The translations under genes and the position numbers were made by a program. A stretch of DNA of 64,000 nt. It comes from Clostridium_AD sp964467165 (lineage in GTDB: Bacteria; Bacillota; Clostridia; Clostridiales; Clostridiaceae). The DNA is taken from NCBI GenBank assembly GCA_964467165.1, contig CAYXOL010000007.1:62001-126000 (forward strand). The letters are read 5' to 3'. The notes under the pieces were generated by a model, which had not been told where the DNA came from, did no database searches, and was given only the letters and a program-made list of their open reading frames with translations. This document shows positions 16,894-25,172 of this stretch, in pieces (positions within the stretch are counted from its first letter, which is position 1; every line of letters starts with the position of its first letter).

Positions 16894-18359
16894 CATTTAC
16901 AGATTATGTATTTGAATTTTCAGCAAAATTTGATAAAACTGCAGTAATTTTTGAAAATGAAATAAGTTATAAAGAAACATTTGAAAATATAAATAAGAAA
17001 GCTTCGTTTATAAAAAACAAGAAGCTTTCTAAAAAGGATGCTATACTCTTGGTTTCAGATAATTCCAACTTTTTTATTGAAAATTATTTTGGAATAATCA
17101 AAAGTGGAGTTATTTGTGTGCCTATAAATCCAGCTTTAAATAGTTCTGAAATAAAATATATTTTAGACTCTCTTAACATTAAGCTAATTTTTACCCAGGA
17201 CAAATTTAGTAAAAAAATAAATGCTCTGCTTGATGAAGATGTGGAGATTTATACAGAGCACAGCGTTTGTAATTTTATAAAGCAACAAGAAAAGAATTAT
17301 AGTGATGATATAAATATAAAAGAAGATGTAGCTGTAATACTTTTTACGTCTGGGTCCACAGGAAGTCCTAAGGGTGTTATGCTTACTCATTATAATCTCA
17401 TTTATAACACAAATTCTATAATAGAATATTTGAAACTTACAGTTCAAGATAGAATAGAAATGGTTTTACCCTTCTATTATTGTTATGGAACGTCAATTTT
17501 GCATACCCACTTTAGGGCAGGTGGAAGCATTGTAATTAATAATAAATTTATGTTTCCGCAAACAGTTCTGGATGATATAAATAAATATAATTGTACAGGA
17601 TTTTCAGGAGTTCCTAGTAATTATCAAATATTGCTTAGGCTGACGGAGCTAAAGCACACTAAACTGCCTTCATTAAGATACATAACTCAGGCAGGAGGGA
17701 AATTATCTGAGATTTTTATAAGAGAACTTATAGAGGTGCTAAATGGAGTAGATATTTTTATAATGTATGGTCAGACTGAGGCAACATCAAGGCTATCTTA
17801 TTTACCTCCACATTTAATTAGTAAAAAGATGAATTCTATAGGAAAAGGAATTAGTGGAACAGAACTTTTGGTTTTAGATAGTGAAGGAAAGCCTGTGAAA
17901 CCTGGTGAAATAGGGGAAATTGTTGCAGGAGGCGGTAATATAATGAAGGGATATTTTAACGACTTGGTAGAGACAGAAAAGGTTATAAAGCAGGGATATT
18001 TATATACGGGTGATCTTGCAAAAGTGGATGATGAGGGGTACATATATATAGTTTCAAGAGAAAAAAATATTATTAAAAGTGCTGGGAATAGAATAAGTCC
18101 AAAGGAGATAGAAGATGTAATACTTCAAATTCCAGAGGTAGTGGAATGTGCGGTTATTGGAGTTTACGACGATATTTTAGGGGAAGCGGTAAAGGCCTTT
18201 GTAGTATTATTAGAAAATAAATCTTCTATAGATATTAAATATATATTAGATTTTTGTAAAAAACAGTTGCCATCATATAAAACTCCAAGGTATATAGAAT
18301 TTTTAAAGACTATTCCCAAAAATTCCTCTGGTAAGGTGTTAACAAAGGGGCTTAAGTAA
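16890..18359 (+). CDS. AMP-dependent acyl-CoA/acyl-ACP synthetase
   Basis: A 489-residue member of the ANL superfamily. The P-loop FTSGSTGSPKGVMLTH, the YGQTEATSRLSYLPP motif, GYLYTGDLAKVDDEGYIYI with its hinge, and the C-terminal lysine in PKNSSGKVLTKGL are all present, so both half-reactions (acyl-AMP formation and thioester transfer) should work. Similar enzymes load fatty or short acyl groups on CoA or a partner carrier protein. The 4-base overlap with the carrier protein gene argues for the ACP as acceptor. It is followed after 18 bases by the LuxE-like gene. The acyl substrate is unknown. Confidence 0.88.
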   Translation: MTFTDYVFEFSAKFDKTAVIFENEISYKETFENINKKASFIKNKKLSKKDAILLVSDNSNFFIENYFGIIKSGVICVPINPALNSSEIKYILDSLNIKLIFTQDKFSKKINALLDEDVEIYTEHSVCNFIKQQEKNYSDDINIKEDVAVILFTSGSTGSPKGVMLTHYNLIYNTNSIIEYLKLTVQDRIEMVLPFYYCYGTSILHTHFRAGGSIVINNKFMFPQTVLDDINKYNCTGFSGVPSNYQILLRLTELKHTKLPSLRYITQAGGKLSEIFIRELIEVLNGVDIFIMYGQTEATSRLSYLPPHLISKKMNSIGKGISGTELLVLDSEGKPVKPGEIGEIVAGGGNIMKGYFNDLVETEKVIKQGYLYTGDLAKVDDEGYIYIVSREKNIIKSAGNRISPKEIEDVILQIPEVVECAVIGVYDDILGEAVKAFVVLLENKSSIDIKYILDFCKKQLPSYKTPRYIEFLKTIPKNSSGKVLTKGLK

Positions 18360-18377
18360 ATATAAGAGGTGAATTAA

Positions 18378-19490
18378 ATGGAAGCTTCAGAATTAATAGA
18401 TTCCCTAGTGCTGGGTGAGCAGTTTAATATAAAACAGAAGGAAAAGGAAAGTCTACTTTTAAAGATTATCTTATCTCAACTTGAACACAACAGGTCAAAT
18501 TTAAATATTAGTGCTATGTATGATAAATTAGGTACAGATATTAGTATTATAAAAACACTAGAGCAGGTTCCATATATACCTGTAAATATGTTTAAATGTT
18601 TTGAACTTAGAATATGCATGAAAGATCAGGTGGTAAGGGTATTAAACTCTAGTGCGACTACCACAGGAATTCCCAGCAAAATATATTTAGATAAAGAGAC
18701 ATCTATAAGACAGACACAGGGACTAATAAGTACATTAACAAGCTTTTTAGGAGAAAAGAGAAGACCCATGCTTATAATAGATTCCGCCAGCAGCAATAAA
18801 AGAGGAGGCAATATAACTGCACGTGGGGCGGCTATAAGAGGGGTAAGTACATTTGGTAGTAAACTCTTTTATGTTATGGATAGTGAGAATGATGAACTTA
18901 AATTAAATATAGATAGGCTTCTAGAGTTTGAAAGAACTTACAAGGACAAGGAAATTTTAGTTTATGGATTTACTTATATTATTTGGTCTAAATTCTTAAA
19001 AGTACTAACCCAGGAAGGAATAAAACTAGATATGCCTAAGTTAAAATTGCTACATAGTGGTGGGTGGAAAAAACTTATTTCTGAAAAGGTGGAAAAGAAT
19101 GTTTTTTCAGAGGCTGCAGCGCAGACATTTAACACAAATATAGCTAATGTTATAGATTTTTATGGAATGGTAGAACAAGTGGGAGTAGTTTTTATTGATT
19201 GTCCCTTTGGATATAAACATGTACCAAATTTTGCAGATATTATTATAAGGGATATACAGACTTTAGAAGAGGTGAAGTTTGGTGAAACAGGCCTTATTCA
19301 GGTGATGAGTATTTTAGGTTCAAGCTATCCATCTCAAGCTATTTTAACTGAAGATATTGGTGAATTTATAGGCGTAGATGATTGTCCTTGTGGTAGACAC
19401 GGTAAGTATTTTAAATTTAAGTCACGAGTAGATAAGGCTGAAACTCGGGGTTGTGGAGATACCTTTGCGGAAAGGCAGGTAGAAAGATGA
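18378..19490 (+). CDS. LuxE-like acyl-protein synthetase
   Basis: A 370-residue protein of the LuxE family (PF04443), relatives of the ANL fold that activate a fatty acid as acyl-AMP and pass it to a cysteine. SSATTTGIPSKIY is the phosphate-binding loop equivalent, LLHSGGWKK and FYGMVEQVG are typical family motifs, and a C-terminal CPCGRHG and RGCGD supply candidate acyl-accepting cysteines near the end, where LuxE carries its own. In luminous bacteria LuxE hands the acyl group to LuxC. Here the LuxC-like gene overlaps it by 4 bases. No luciferase (luxAB) or acyl-transferase (luxD) gene is present. Confidence 0.85.
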   Translation: MEASELIDSLVLGEQFNIKQKEKESLLLKIILSQLEHNRSNLNISAMYDKLGTDISIIKTLEQVPYIPVNMFKCFELRICMKDQVVRVLNSSATTTGIPSKIYLDKETSIRQTQGLISTLTSFLGEKRRPMLIIDSASSNKRGGNITARGAAIRGVSTFGSKLFYVMDSENDELKLNIDRLLEFERTYKDKEILVYGFTYIIWSKFLKVLTQEGIKLDMPKLKLLHSGGWKKLISEKVEKNVFSEAAAQTFNTNIANVIDFYGMVEQVGVVFIDCPFGYKHVPNFADIIIRDIQTLEEVKFGETGLIQVMSILGSSYPSQAILTEDIGEFIGVDDCPCGRHGKYFKFKSRVDKAETRGCGDTFAERQVER

Positions 19491-20791
19491 TAAATTCTTA
19501 TGGGCTAAATGGACAATTCTATAAAAACGGCATGGAATTTGAAGACTTTCACGAAATAGATACCTGCTTAAAGGAGAATTTCGCAGAACTTCATGAATTT
19601 CCAGTGCAAGCTATAATACTTGTTATAAATGAATATAGCAAAAGAATTGCTTCTAATAGAGAAATACTAGGTATAGAAGGAGCTCCATTCTTGTGTTTTT
19701 ATTTAAAAAAATTAAATATGGAAAAACAGTTAAAGCTTAACTTAGGTAATATTGAATATCTAAATGATTTTGTACAGGTAGAAGATGGGAAATGCCTTAA
19801 AGCGCAGCCAAAGGGCATAGTATGCCATTGGATGGCTGGAAATGTTGCTACCCTTGGAATTTATTCAGTGCTCCAAAGTATATTATGCAAAAATGGTAAT
19901 ATTCTTCGCGTGTCAAAGGAATGTGTTAGCGAAGTATATAAATTATTGTTACTTTTAGATAATATTTCTGTTGAATATAATGAAAATACTTATTCATCTA
20001 AAACTATATTAAAAAACATTGCTCTGATTTATTTTAATAGTGATAATGTGTGTCACAATGCGCAGATGTCCTTAAAAGCTGATGCGCGAATAGTTTGGGG
20101 AGGGGAAAGCGCAGTAAAGGCTATTTCTACACTGCCTAAAAAAGCTACTTGCAAGGATTTGATTTTTGGACCTAAGTATTCTTTTTCAGTCTTTGAAAAA
20201 TCAGCTATTGAAAGTGATGACTTTGAAGAATATTTAGAAAATCTAGTTACAGATATAATTGCATTTAAACAAAAGGCATGTTCTTCCCCTCAGGTATTGT
20301 TTTTAGAGAAAAGCAAACTACCTTTAGAAGAAATAGTGAAAAGGTTAAGTATAAAATTTGAGAAGATGCTTAAAAGATATAGTAATTTAGATTTAGAAGA
20401 GGCAGTGGCTGCAAAAATAATTACAAAACGAGGAGAGTATTCTCTAAGTTTGGATAAGAAGCTTTATATAAGCAAGGGGCTTCAATATACAATACTCATT
20501 GATAGTGAATTAAAGCTTGAGGAAGCAATTACTGGGCGAACTATATTTGTTAAAGAGATAGATGATATATTGGATGTATGTCCTTTGATTACTAAAAATA
20601 TACAAACCATAGGCATAGCTTCAAAGAATTCTATTAAAACTTTAGATTTTGCAGATAAAGTAACTACCTTGGGTGTAGACAGAGTTGTGAAAATCGGATA
20701 TATGAATTTCTATGATTCGCCTTGGGATGGAAGTTTAGTAATGAGCGAATTAGTTAGGTGGTGTTCTCTTAATATAAAGGGAATGATTTAA
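19487..20791 (+). CDS. LuxC-like acyl-CoA/acyl-protein reductase
   Basis: A 434-residue protein of the LuxC family (PF05893), NADPH-dependent aldehyde-dehydrogenase relatives that reduce an activated acyl group to aldehyde. The start at 19487 overlaps the LuxE stop as ATGA and has a purine-rich site just upstream; the longer frame from 19451 has none. KGIVCHWMAGNVATLGIYS is the cofactor-binding region, VWGGESAVKAI is typical, and Cys265 in KQKACSSPQVLFLE fits the catalytic cysteine. Overlap with the LuxE-like gene suggests the same reductase-synthetase complex as in fatty acid reductase. Product aldehyde and destination are unknown. Confidence 0.87.
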   Translation: MINSYGLNGQFYKNGMEFEDFHEIDTCLKENFAELHEFPVQAIILVINEYSKRIASNREILGIEGAPFLCFYLKKLNMEKQLKLNLGNIEYLNDFVQVEDGKCLKAQPKGIVCHWMAGNVATLGIYSVLQSILCKNGNILRVSKECVSEVYKLLLLLDNISVEYNENTYSSKTILKNIALIYFNSDNVCHNAQMSLKADARIVWGGESAVKAISTLPKKATCKDLIFGPKYSFSVFEKSAIESDDFEEYLENLVTDIIAFKQKACSSPQVLFLEKSKLPLEEIVKRLSIKFEKMLKRYSNLDLEEAVAAKIITKRGEYSLSLDKKLYISKGLQYTILIDSELKLEEAITGRTIFVKEIDDILDVCPLITKNIQTIGIASKNSIKTLDFADKVTTLGVDRVVKIGYMNFYDSPWDGSLVMSELVRWCSLNIKGMI

Positions 20792-20816
20792 AGATATTTT
20801 GGAGTGGAGGAATAAT

Positions 20817-21227
20817 ATGGCAGATATTAAAAGCTTTTATTTAGGTGAAAGTGAAGAGTATATAAAGCAATTTACAGAGGCGGATGTAGAATCTTATGCA
20901 AGGATTACAGGAGACTATAATTACGTGCATATGGATGAGGAAAAGGCTAGTAGAACCTTTTTTAAGGGTAGAATCGTTCATGGACAATTGGTTGGAGGGA
21001 TGATTTCAGCTTTGCTTTCAACTAAATTGCCTGGCCAAGGCAATATATATTTGAAGCAGAGTTTTGAATTTTTAAAACCAGTAAGAATCGGTGAAACGAT
21101 TAGAGCAAAGGCTATTATTATTGAAATAAATGAAAAAAAGAAAACGTTAGTGCTGGATACCTTTTGTCTAAATGATCAGGATGAAATAGTTTTACAGGGT
21201 AAAGCCAAGGTTTTAGTTTTAAAATAA
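20817..21227 (+). CDS. MaoC-like (R)-hydroxyacyl dehydratase/hydratase
   Basis: A 136-residue hot-dog-fold protein. The start at 20817 is set by TGGAGTGGAGG ending 6 bases upstream; an in-frame TTG at 20799 would place that site inside the gene. The catalytic motif of (R)-specific hydratases is visible: YARITGDYNYVHMDEEKA (Asp and His), followed by RIVHGQLVGGMIS. Members add or remove water on CoA- or ACP-bound 3-hydroxyacyl/enoyl groups. It closes the acyl cluster 26 bases after the LuxC-like gene, which suggests that the acyl chain is hydroxylated or unsaturated at C2-C3, but no ketoreductase is in the cluster. Confidence 0.85.
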   Translation: MADIKSFYLGESEEYIKQFTEADVESYARITGDYNYVHMDEEKASRTFFKGRIVHGQLVGGMISALLSTKLPGQGNIYLKQSFEFLKPVRIGETIRAKAIIIEINEKKKTLVLDTFCLNDQDEIVLQGKAKVLVLK

Positions 21228-21293
21228 AATAATTACCTATAACTCATAAAAGATTATAGCATAACGTTTTTACTTAAAATAATAGCTGAATAG

Positions 21294-21324
21294 TTGCATT
21301 AAACTATGATTTTTCTGCTATAAT
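21294..21324 (+). promoter_or_regulatory. Possible sigma-A promoter of the sigma-54 activator gene
   Basis: TATAAT (21319-21324) is preceded by an extended TG at -15/-14. A TTGCAT lies 19 bases upstream, longer than ideal. The start codon of the activator is 66 bases further on. Confidence 0.5.
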
Positions 21325-21374
21325 AAAATTAGGATATGTAATATTTAAATAATGCATACTGAATTTTATTATAG
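21318..21374. repeat. 13-bp inverted repeat spanning the activator's -10 region and leader
   Basis: CTATAATAAAATT (21318-21330) and its exact reverse complement (21362-21374) are separated by 31 bases. The left arm contains the -10 box and the right arm ends 15 bases before the ATG, so it may be an autoregulatory operator or a leader hairpin that hides the ribosome-binding region. Confidence 0.55.
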
Positions 21375-21389
21375 ATTGAGAGGTATTTT

Positions 21390-23195
21390 ATGAAGGTAAG
21401 GGATGTTATGATTGAGAGTAATTTCACGCTGAAAGAAACTAATACTTTTTATGACGCATCGCAATTATTTAGTAATAATGAAGTTGAAGCTATACCTATA
21501 TTAGATCAAAATGAAAATTTGGTTGGTCTTATAACAAAAGATGATATAATTAAAAATTTCATTATAGATACTAGGCCTAATGTACCTTTAAAGGATCTTT
21601 CCAGAGGCGAAGGAAACATTATAGATGAAAATTCTAGAGTAGCGGATTACATTAATTCAAAGGAAAGTTACATTGCAGTTAAAAATGCACAAGGTAAATT
21701 CGTTGGAATATTTATGGCAAGCAATATATTTAAACAGTATTCTGAAAATAGATTAGAAAAAATAGGTTATATAAGGGAACGATTAAATTGTACTAATGAA
21801 TGTAGCAATGTAAGTCTAAAGTGCACAGAATTGGATGCAATTATTGAATCTTCATATGATGGTATATATATAACCGATGGTAAAGCTAACACATTAAGGA
21901 TAAATAAATCTTATGAAAATATAACTGGGTTACAAAGAAAAGATATGCTAAATAGAAATATGTATGATCTAGAAAAAGAGGGATATATATCTAAGTCATC
22001 AACTCTTATGGTATTGCAAAATAAAAAATCTAATACCATTGAGCAAGAATTCAGTACGGGTAAAAAAGTGTTAGTTTCTAGTAATCCCATTTTCGATGAG
22101 GATGGAAATATAAGTATGGTGGTTACAAATGTACGAGATATAACGGAATTATACGAGTTAGAAGAACGATTGGCTAAAAACATGAAACTTACAGTGAAAT
22201 ATTATTCGGAGATAGAGGCTATGAGACTTCTATATTTAGATTTAACAGATATCATTGCTAGAGATAAAACAATGATAAATTTATTGGAGGTTGCTAAAAG
22301 GGTAGCTAATGTGGATACTACGGTTTTAATATTAGGAGAAACTGGAGTGGGAAAAGAAGAAATTGCTAAATTTATACATAAAAACAGTATGAGGAAAGAT
22401 AATAATTTTATAAAAATTAATTGTGGTGCAATACCTCGAAATCTTATAGAGTCAGAGCTTTTCGGATATGTAAAAGGGGCGTTTACGGGGGCGAATAAAG
22501 AAGGAAAGATGGGACTTTTTGAAGTAGCAGATGGAGGTACAGTTTTTTTAGATGAGATTGGAGAACTCCCTTTAGATATACAAGTTAAGTTACTTAATGT
22601 ACTTCAAGAAGAAAAAGTGGAAAGAGTTGGATCAGTGAAATCCATAAAAATTGATGTAAGAGTTCTAGCAGCTACTAATAGGAACTTGGAAGAAATGACG
22701 AAAGAAAAATTATTCAGAGCAGATTTATATTACCGGTTAAATGTTGTCCCCCTTACAATACCACCATTAAGGGAAAGAAGAGAAGACATAGTGCCTTTAG
22801 TTCAACATTTCCTATCTCAGTTAAATAGCAAATATAACTTTGAGAAAACTTTCACTATTGAGGCAATGAATACGCTGTATAATTACAGCTGGCCTGGTAA
22901 TGTTAGGGAACTTAAAAATATTGTAGAAAGGGTTATAGTAATGAGCAGTGGGGAGAAAATATTTGAAAGTGATCTGGTAATTGCAGACTTCCAGGATTCT
23001 TCAGAAGAAAAAATTGGTTGTGAGGGCATATGTAATTTAAAAGAGGCAGTTGAAAAGGTGGAGGCCAAACTTATTAGTAAGGCATTTAATACCTCAGGTA
23101 ATGTTAGAGATGCGGCGAAACTACTTGGAATTGATGCTTCCACTTTCGTTAGAAAACGTAAAAGATATTCAGATAAAGGGTTGTTGCAAAAATGA
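21390..23195 (+). CDS. Sigma-54-dependent activator with CBS, PAS, AAA+ and Fis-type HTH domains
   Basis: A 601-residue enhancer-binding protein. Two CBS repeats (about 1-125) and a PAS domain (about 148-260) form the sensory part. The AAA+ domain has Walker A GETGVGKE (316-323), the sigma-54-contacting GAFTGA loop (363-368) and Walker B GTVFLDEIGE (383-392). A C-terminal Fis-like HTH (NVRDAAKLLGIDASTFVRKR) binds DNA. The architecture is that of PrdR, the proline-reductase activator of C. difficile. CBS domains often bind adenine nucleotides or SAM, PAS small ligands or redox cofactors. It lies between two clusters that carry sigma-54 promoters and is probably their activator. Confidence 0.92.
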   Translation: MKVRDVMIESNFTLKETNTFYDASQLFSNNEVEAIPILDQNENLVGLITKDDIIKNFIIDTRPNVPLKDLSRGEGNIIDENSRVADYINSKESYIAVKNAQGKFVGIFMASNIFKQYSENRLEKIGYIRERLNCTNECSNVSLKCTELDAIIESSYDGIYITDGKANTLRINKSYENITGLQRKDMLNRNMYDLEKEGYISKSSTLMVLQNKKSNTIEQEFSTGKKVLVSSNPIFDEDGNISMVVTNVRDITELYELEERLAKNMKLTVKYYSEIEAMRLLYLDLTDIIARDKTMINLLEVAKRVANVDTTVLILGETGVGKEEIAKFIHKNSMRKDNNFIKINCGAIPRNLIESELFGYVKGAFTGANKEGKMGLFEVADGGTVFLDEIGELPLDIQVKLLNVLQEEKVERVGSVKSIKIDVRVLAATNRNLEEMTKEKLFRADLYYRLNVVPLTIPPLRERREDIVPLVQHFLSQLNSKYNFEKTFTIEAMNTLYNYSWPGNVRELKNIVERVIVMSSGEKIFESDLVIADFQDSSEEKIGCEGICNLKEAVEKVEAKLISKAFNTSGNVRDAAKLLGIDASTFVRKRKRYSDKGLLQK

Positions 23196-23307
23196 AACGA
23201 GTTGCAAAAATGCAATGGAACTAAATAACCTATAAGATCATATAATCTGTATGGCTTAATGGATTTCTTGAATTCATTTATATATATATTTGTTGCTTTT
23301 ATGCAAC
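23183..23307. promoter_or_regulatory. Candidate upstream activator sites (three GTTGC...GCAAC-type elements)
   Basis: Three 16-base imperfect palindromes occur: GTTGCAAAAATGAAAC (23183-23198), GTTGCAAAAATGCAAT (23201-23216) and GTTGCTTTTATGCAAC (23292-23307). The last is near-perfect. The first starts within the activator's final codons. They lie 170-300 bases before the sigma-54 promoter at 23480, the usual distance for enhancer-binding proteins, and the GTTGC half-site fits a Fis-type HTH dimer. A degenerate copy, TTGCAAGGAAATGTAA, is at 25033-25048 ahead of the second sigma-54 promoter. Function is inferred. Confidence 0.6.
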
Positions 23308-23322
23308 GAATAGAGTATTTTT

Positions 23323-23366
23323 AACAATGCAATTGATATTATTTTAACAACTGCATTGTTTTTTTT
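23323..23366 (+). terminator. Intrinsic terminator of the activator gene
   Basis: AACAATGCAATTG and CAACTGCATTGTT (one mismatch in 13) enclose 12 bases and run into eight T. Confidence 0.8.
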
Positions 23367-23398
23367 AAAATCGTCATTGTTAAAACAATAACGATTTT
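23367..23398. repeat. 15-bp-arm palindrome between activator sites and sigma-54 promoter
   Basis: AAAATCGTCATTGTT and AACAATAACGATTTT are reverse complements with one mismatch and a 2-base loop. It directly follows the terminator T run and lies 82 bases before the sigma-54 promoter at 23480. It may be a reverse-oriented terminator, a protein site or part of the looping region. From 23399 to 23479 I see nothing further, and the sequence from the sigma-54 promoter to 23717 is a leader of about 210 bases. Confidence 0.45.
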
Positions 23399-23479
23399 AA
23401 TGGAAATACCTAGTATGATGGTTAATTTTATAAATAATCCACAATGGTTTTTGAAACAGAAAGATAGAGTTTGCAATTG

Positions 23480-23495
23480 TGGCACAGGTATTGCT
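23480..23495 (+). promoter_or_regulatory. Sigma-54 promoter upstream of the transporter gene
   Basis: TGGCACA, four bases (GGTA), then TTGCT is an almost ideal -24/-12 element. It lies 223 bases before the transporter ATG and downstream of the candidate activator sites, giving a long leader. Confidence 0.85.
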
Positions 23496-23717
23496 ATGTA
23501 ATAATAAAGTTGGATAAAATATAAATGCTAATAAAGTGATTCTAATTATAGTATTATGGGCGAATATGCCTTTTGTAACACTTAAACATTTGAATATAGC
23601 ATGTTCTAAATTGCCAATTGATGTTAAAAAAATAACATGAGTGTCAATTATATAACATAATATTTTATTAACTTCACAAATTAATAGCAATTATCTTATT
23701 AAGAGGAGGCAAAAAAA

Positions 23718-24983
23718 ATGAAATTTGATTTAATCGCTTTTCTAACTAATCCATTTGTTCCTATGTTCATAGCAACTGTAACTGGATTGCTTATTGGCAG
23801 AGTTAAAATTGGAAAATTCAGTTTTGGACAATCGGGAGGGTTATTTACGGGAATATTTTTGGGGTGGTTGCTTTATGCAAAATATTGCGTACCATTCATG
23901 CTAGACCCTAGTAATCCTAAAAAAGGTTTAATAGAGGGTGCTCCAAAATATGCTGAGAATTACTTAAAGAATGGTGTGGTTAGCGATACTCTATTTACAT
24001 TCACACTGATTCTCTTTATTGCAGCAGTTGGATTGCTTGCAGGAAAAGATATAGGGAAAGTTGTTAAAAAATATGGAGGTAAATTTGTTTTGCTAGGTGC
24101 AGTTATAACTGGCACAGGTGCATTAGCTACATATCTAGCTACTCTTATATTTACTGGCCAAAACAATTTTGCGGTAGCTGGGGTTTATACAGGAGCGTTA
24201 ACAAGTTCACCAGCACTAGCAGCGGCGTTAGAATCTACTGCTAAGTATGGTAAAGTTGCACAAGCTCAAGTTGGCCTTGGACATGCTATTGGATATGCAC
24301 CAGGCGTTCTAGTGGTGATTATTGCCATGAACTTCTTTCCGGTTATATTTAAAATGGATTTAGAAAAGGAAAAAGAAAGATTCAAGTTGGAAATGGCGTC
24401 TGTTAATGGCAAGGAAATTAAAGAGAAAAATATTAAAGAAGTGGGTATGGATGTAATCTCATTTCTTACAGTATGTTTGTTCGGATATTTTGTTGGTTCA
24501 ATAAATATATATATACCGGTTATTAAATGGTTTAGTTTAGGATCAACGGGTGGAGTACTTATAGCAGCATTATGGCTTGGTCATGTAGGTAAGGTTGGAC
24601 CACTAACATTTAGAATGGATACCAAAGTGCTTTCTGCCATAAGAGATCTATCTCTCTCTTTGTTCCTAGCAATAGTGGGACTAAAATATGGATATGAAAC
24701 TGTAGCTGCACTTGGTGGAAGTGGAGCAGAACTTGCACTGATTTCTTTTGGAACTGGATTAATTTCATTGACAGTTGGATTTTGTATAGCAAGATATATA
24801 TTCAAAATGAACTGGATAATTATTGCTGGTGCTATATGTGGAGGTATGACAAGTACTCCAGGTCTTGGAGCAGCAATTGATGCAACCGGCACTGATGAAG
24901 TTGCTGCTGGATATGGAGCAACCTATCCGTTTGGTCTTCTATGTACAGTAATATTTGTAATAATACTTCATATGGTGACATAA
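23718..24983 (+). CDS. Aspartate:alanine exchanger (AAE/YidE-like) family transporter
   Basis: A 421-residue polytopic membrane protein with two related halves. GLLIGRVKIGKFSFGQSGGL near the start and AGAICGGMTSTPGLGAAID, with the later ATYPFGLL near the end, match the Asp-Al_Ex duplication (PF06826) of AspT, YidE and YbjL; a second TSSPALAAALE copy lies mid-protein. The central soluble TrkA_C domains of YidE are absent; only a short charged loop (about residues 215-240) remains. GGAGG precedes the ATG. Being the first gene after a sigma-54 promoter in the succinate/4-hydroxybutyrate locus, uptake of succinate or 4-hydroxybutyrate, or an exchange, is plausible but inferred. Confidence 0.8.
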   Translation: MKFDLIAFLTNPFVPMFIATVTGLLIGRVKIGKFSFGQSGGLFTGIFLGWLLYAKYCVPFMLDPSNPKKGLIEGAPKYAENYLKNGVVSDTLFTFTLILFIAAVGLLAGKDIGKVVKKYGGKFVLLGAVITGTGALATYLATLIFTGQNNFAVAGVYTGALTSSPALAAALESTAKYGKVAQAQVGLGHAIGYAPGVLVVIIAMNFFPVIFKMDLEKEKERFKLEMASVNGKEIKEKNIKEVGMDVISFLTVCLFGYFVGSINIYIPVIKWFSLGSTGGVLIAALWLGHVGKVGPLTFRMDTKVLSAIRDLSLSLFLAIVGLKYGYETVAALGGSGAELALISFGTGLISLTVGFCIARYIFKMNWIIIAGAICGGMTSTPGLGAAIDATGTDEVAAGYGATYPFGLLCTVIFVIILHMVT

Positions 24984-25091
24984 ATTTTATAAGGTTTTTA
25001 ATAGAATATGTAATGTGTGAAGATAGTGGGTTTTGCAAGGAAATGTAATTTGAATCTTGAATATTTATTAAAAAGAAGAAATTTAAAAATT

Positions 25092-25107
25092 TGGCATACA
25101 AATTGCT
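25092..25107 (+). promoter_or_regulatory. Second sigma-54 promoter, upstream of abfD
   Basis: TGGCATA, four bases, then TTGCT keeps the invariant GG and GC at the right spacing, 65 bases before the abfD ATG. It lets the pathway genes be expressed independently of the transporter gene. Confidence 0.75.
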
Positions 25108-25172
25108 ATAAATGAATGTGAAACTAAAATAAAATTACTTAAATTTAAATAAATAAAAAGGAGCTGTTTTTA

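Noticed and set aside
16651..21227. Bioluminescence operon
   Set aside because: LuxC- and LuxE-like genes are present, but luxAB, luxD and luxG are not; these families occur outside luminous bacteria.
24610..25101. Minus-strand frames between the transporter and abfD
   Set aside because: They overlap the transporter coding end and the second sigma-54 promoter, are low in complexity and lack an SD.
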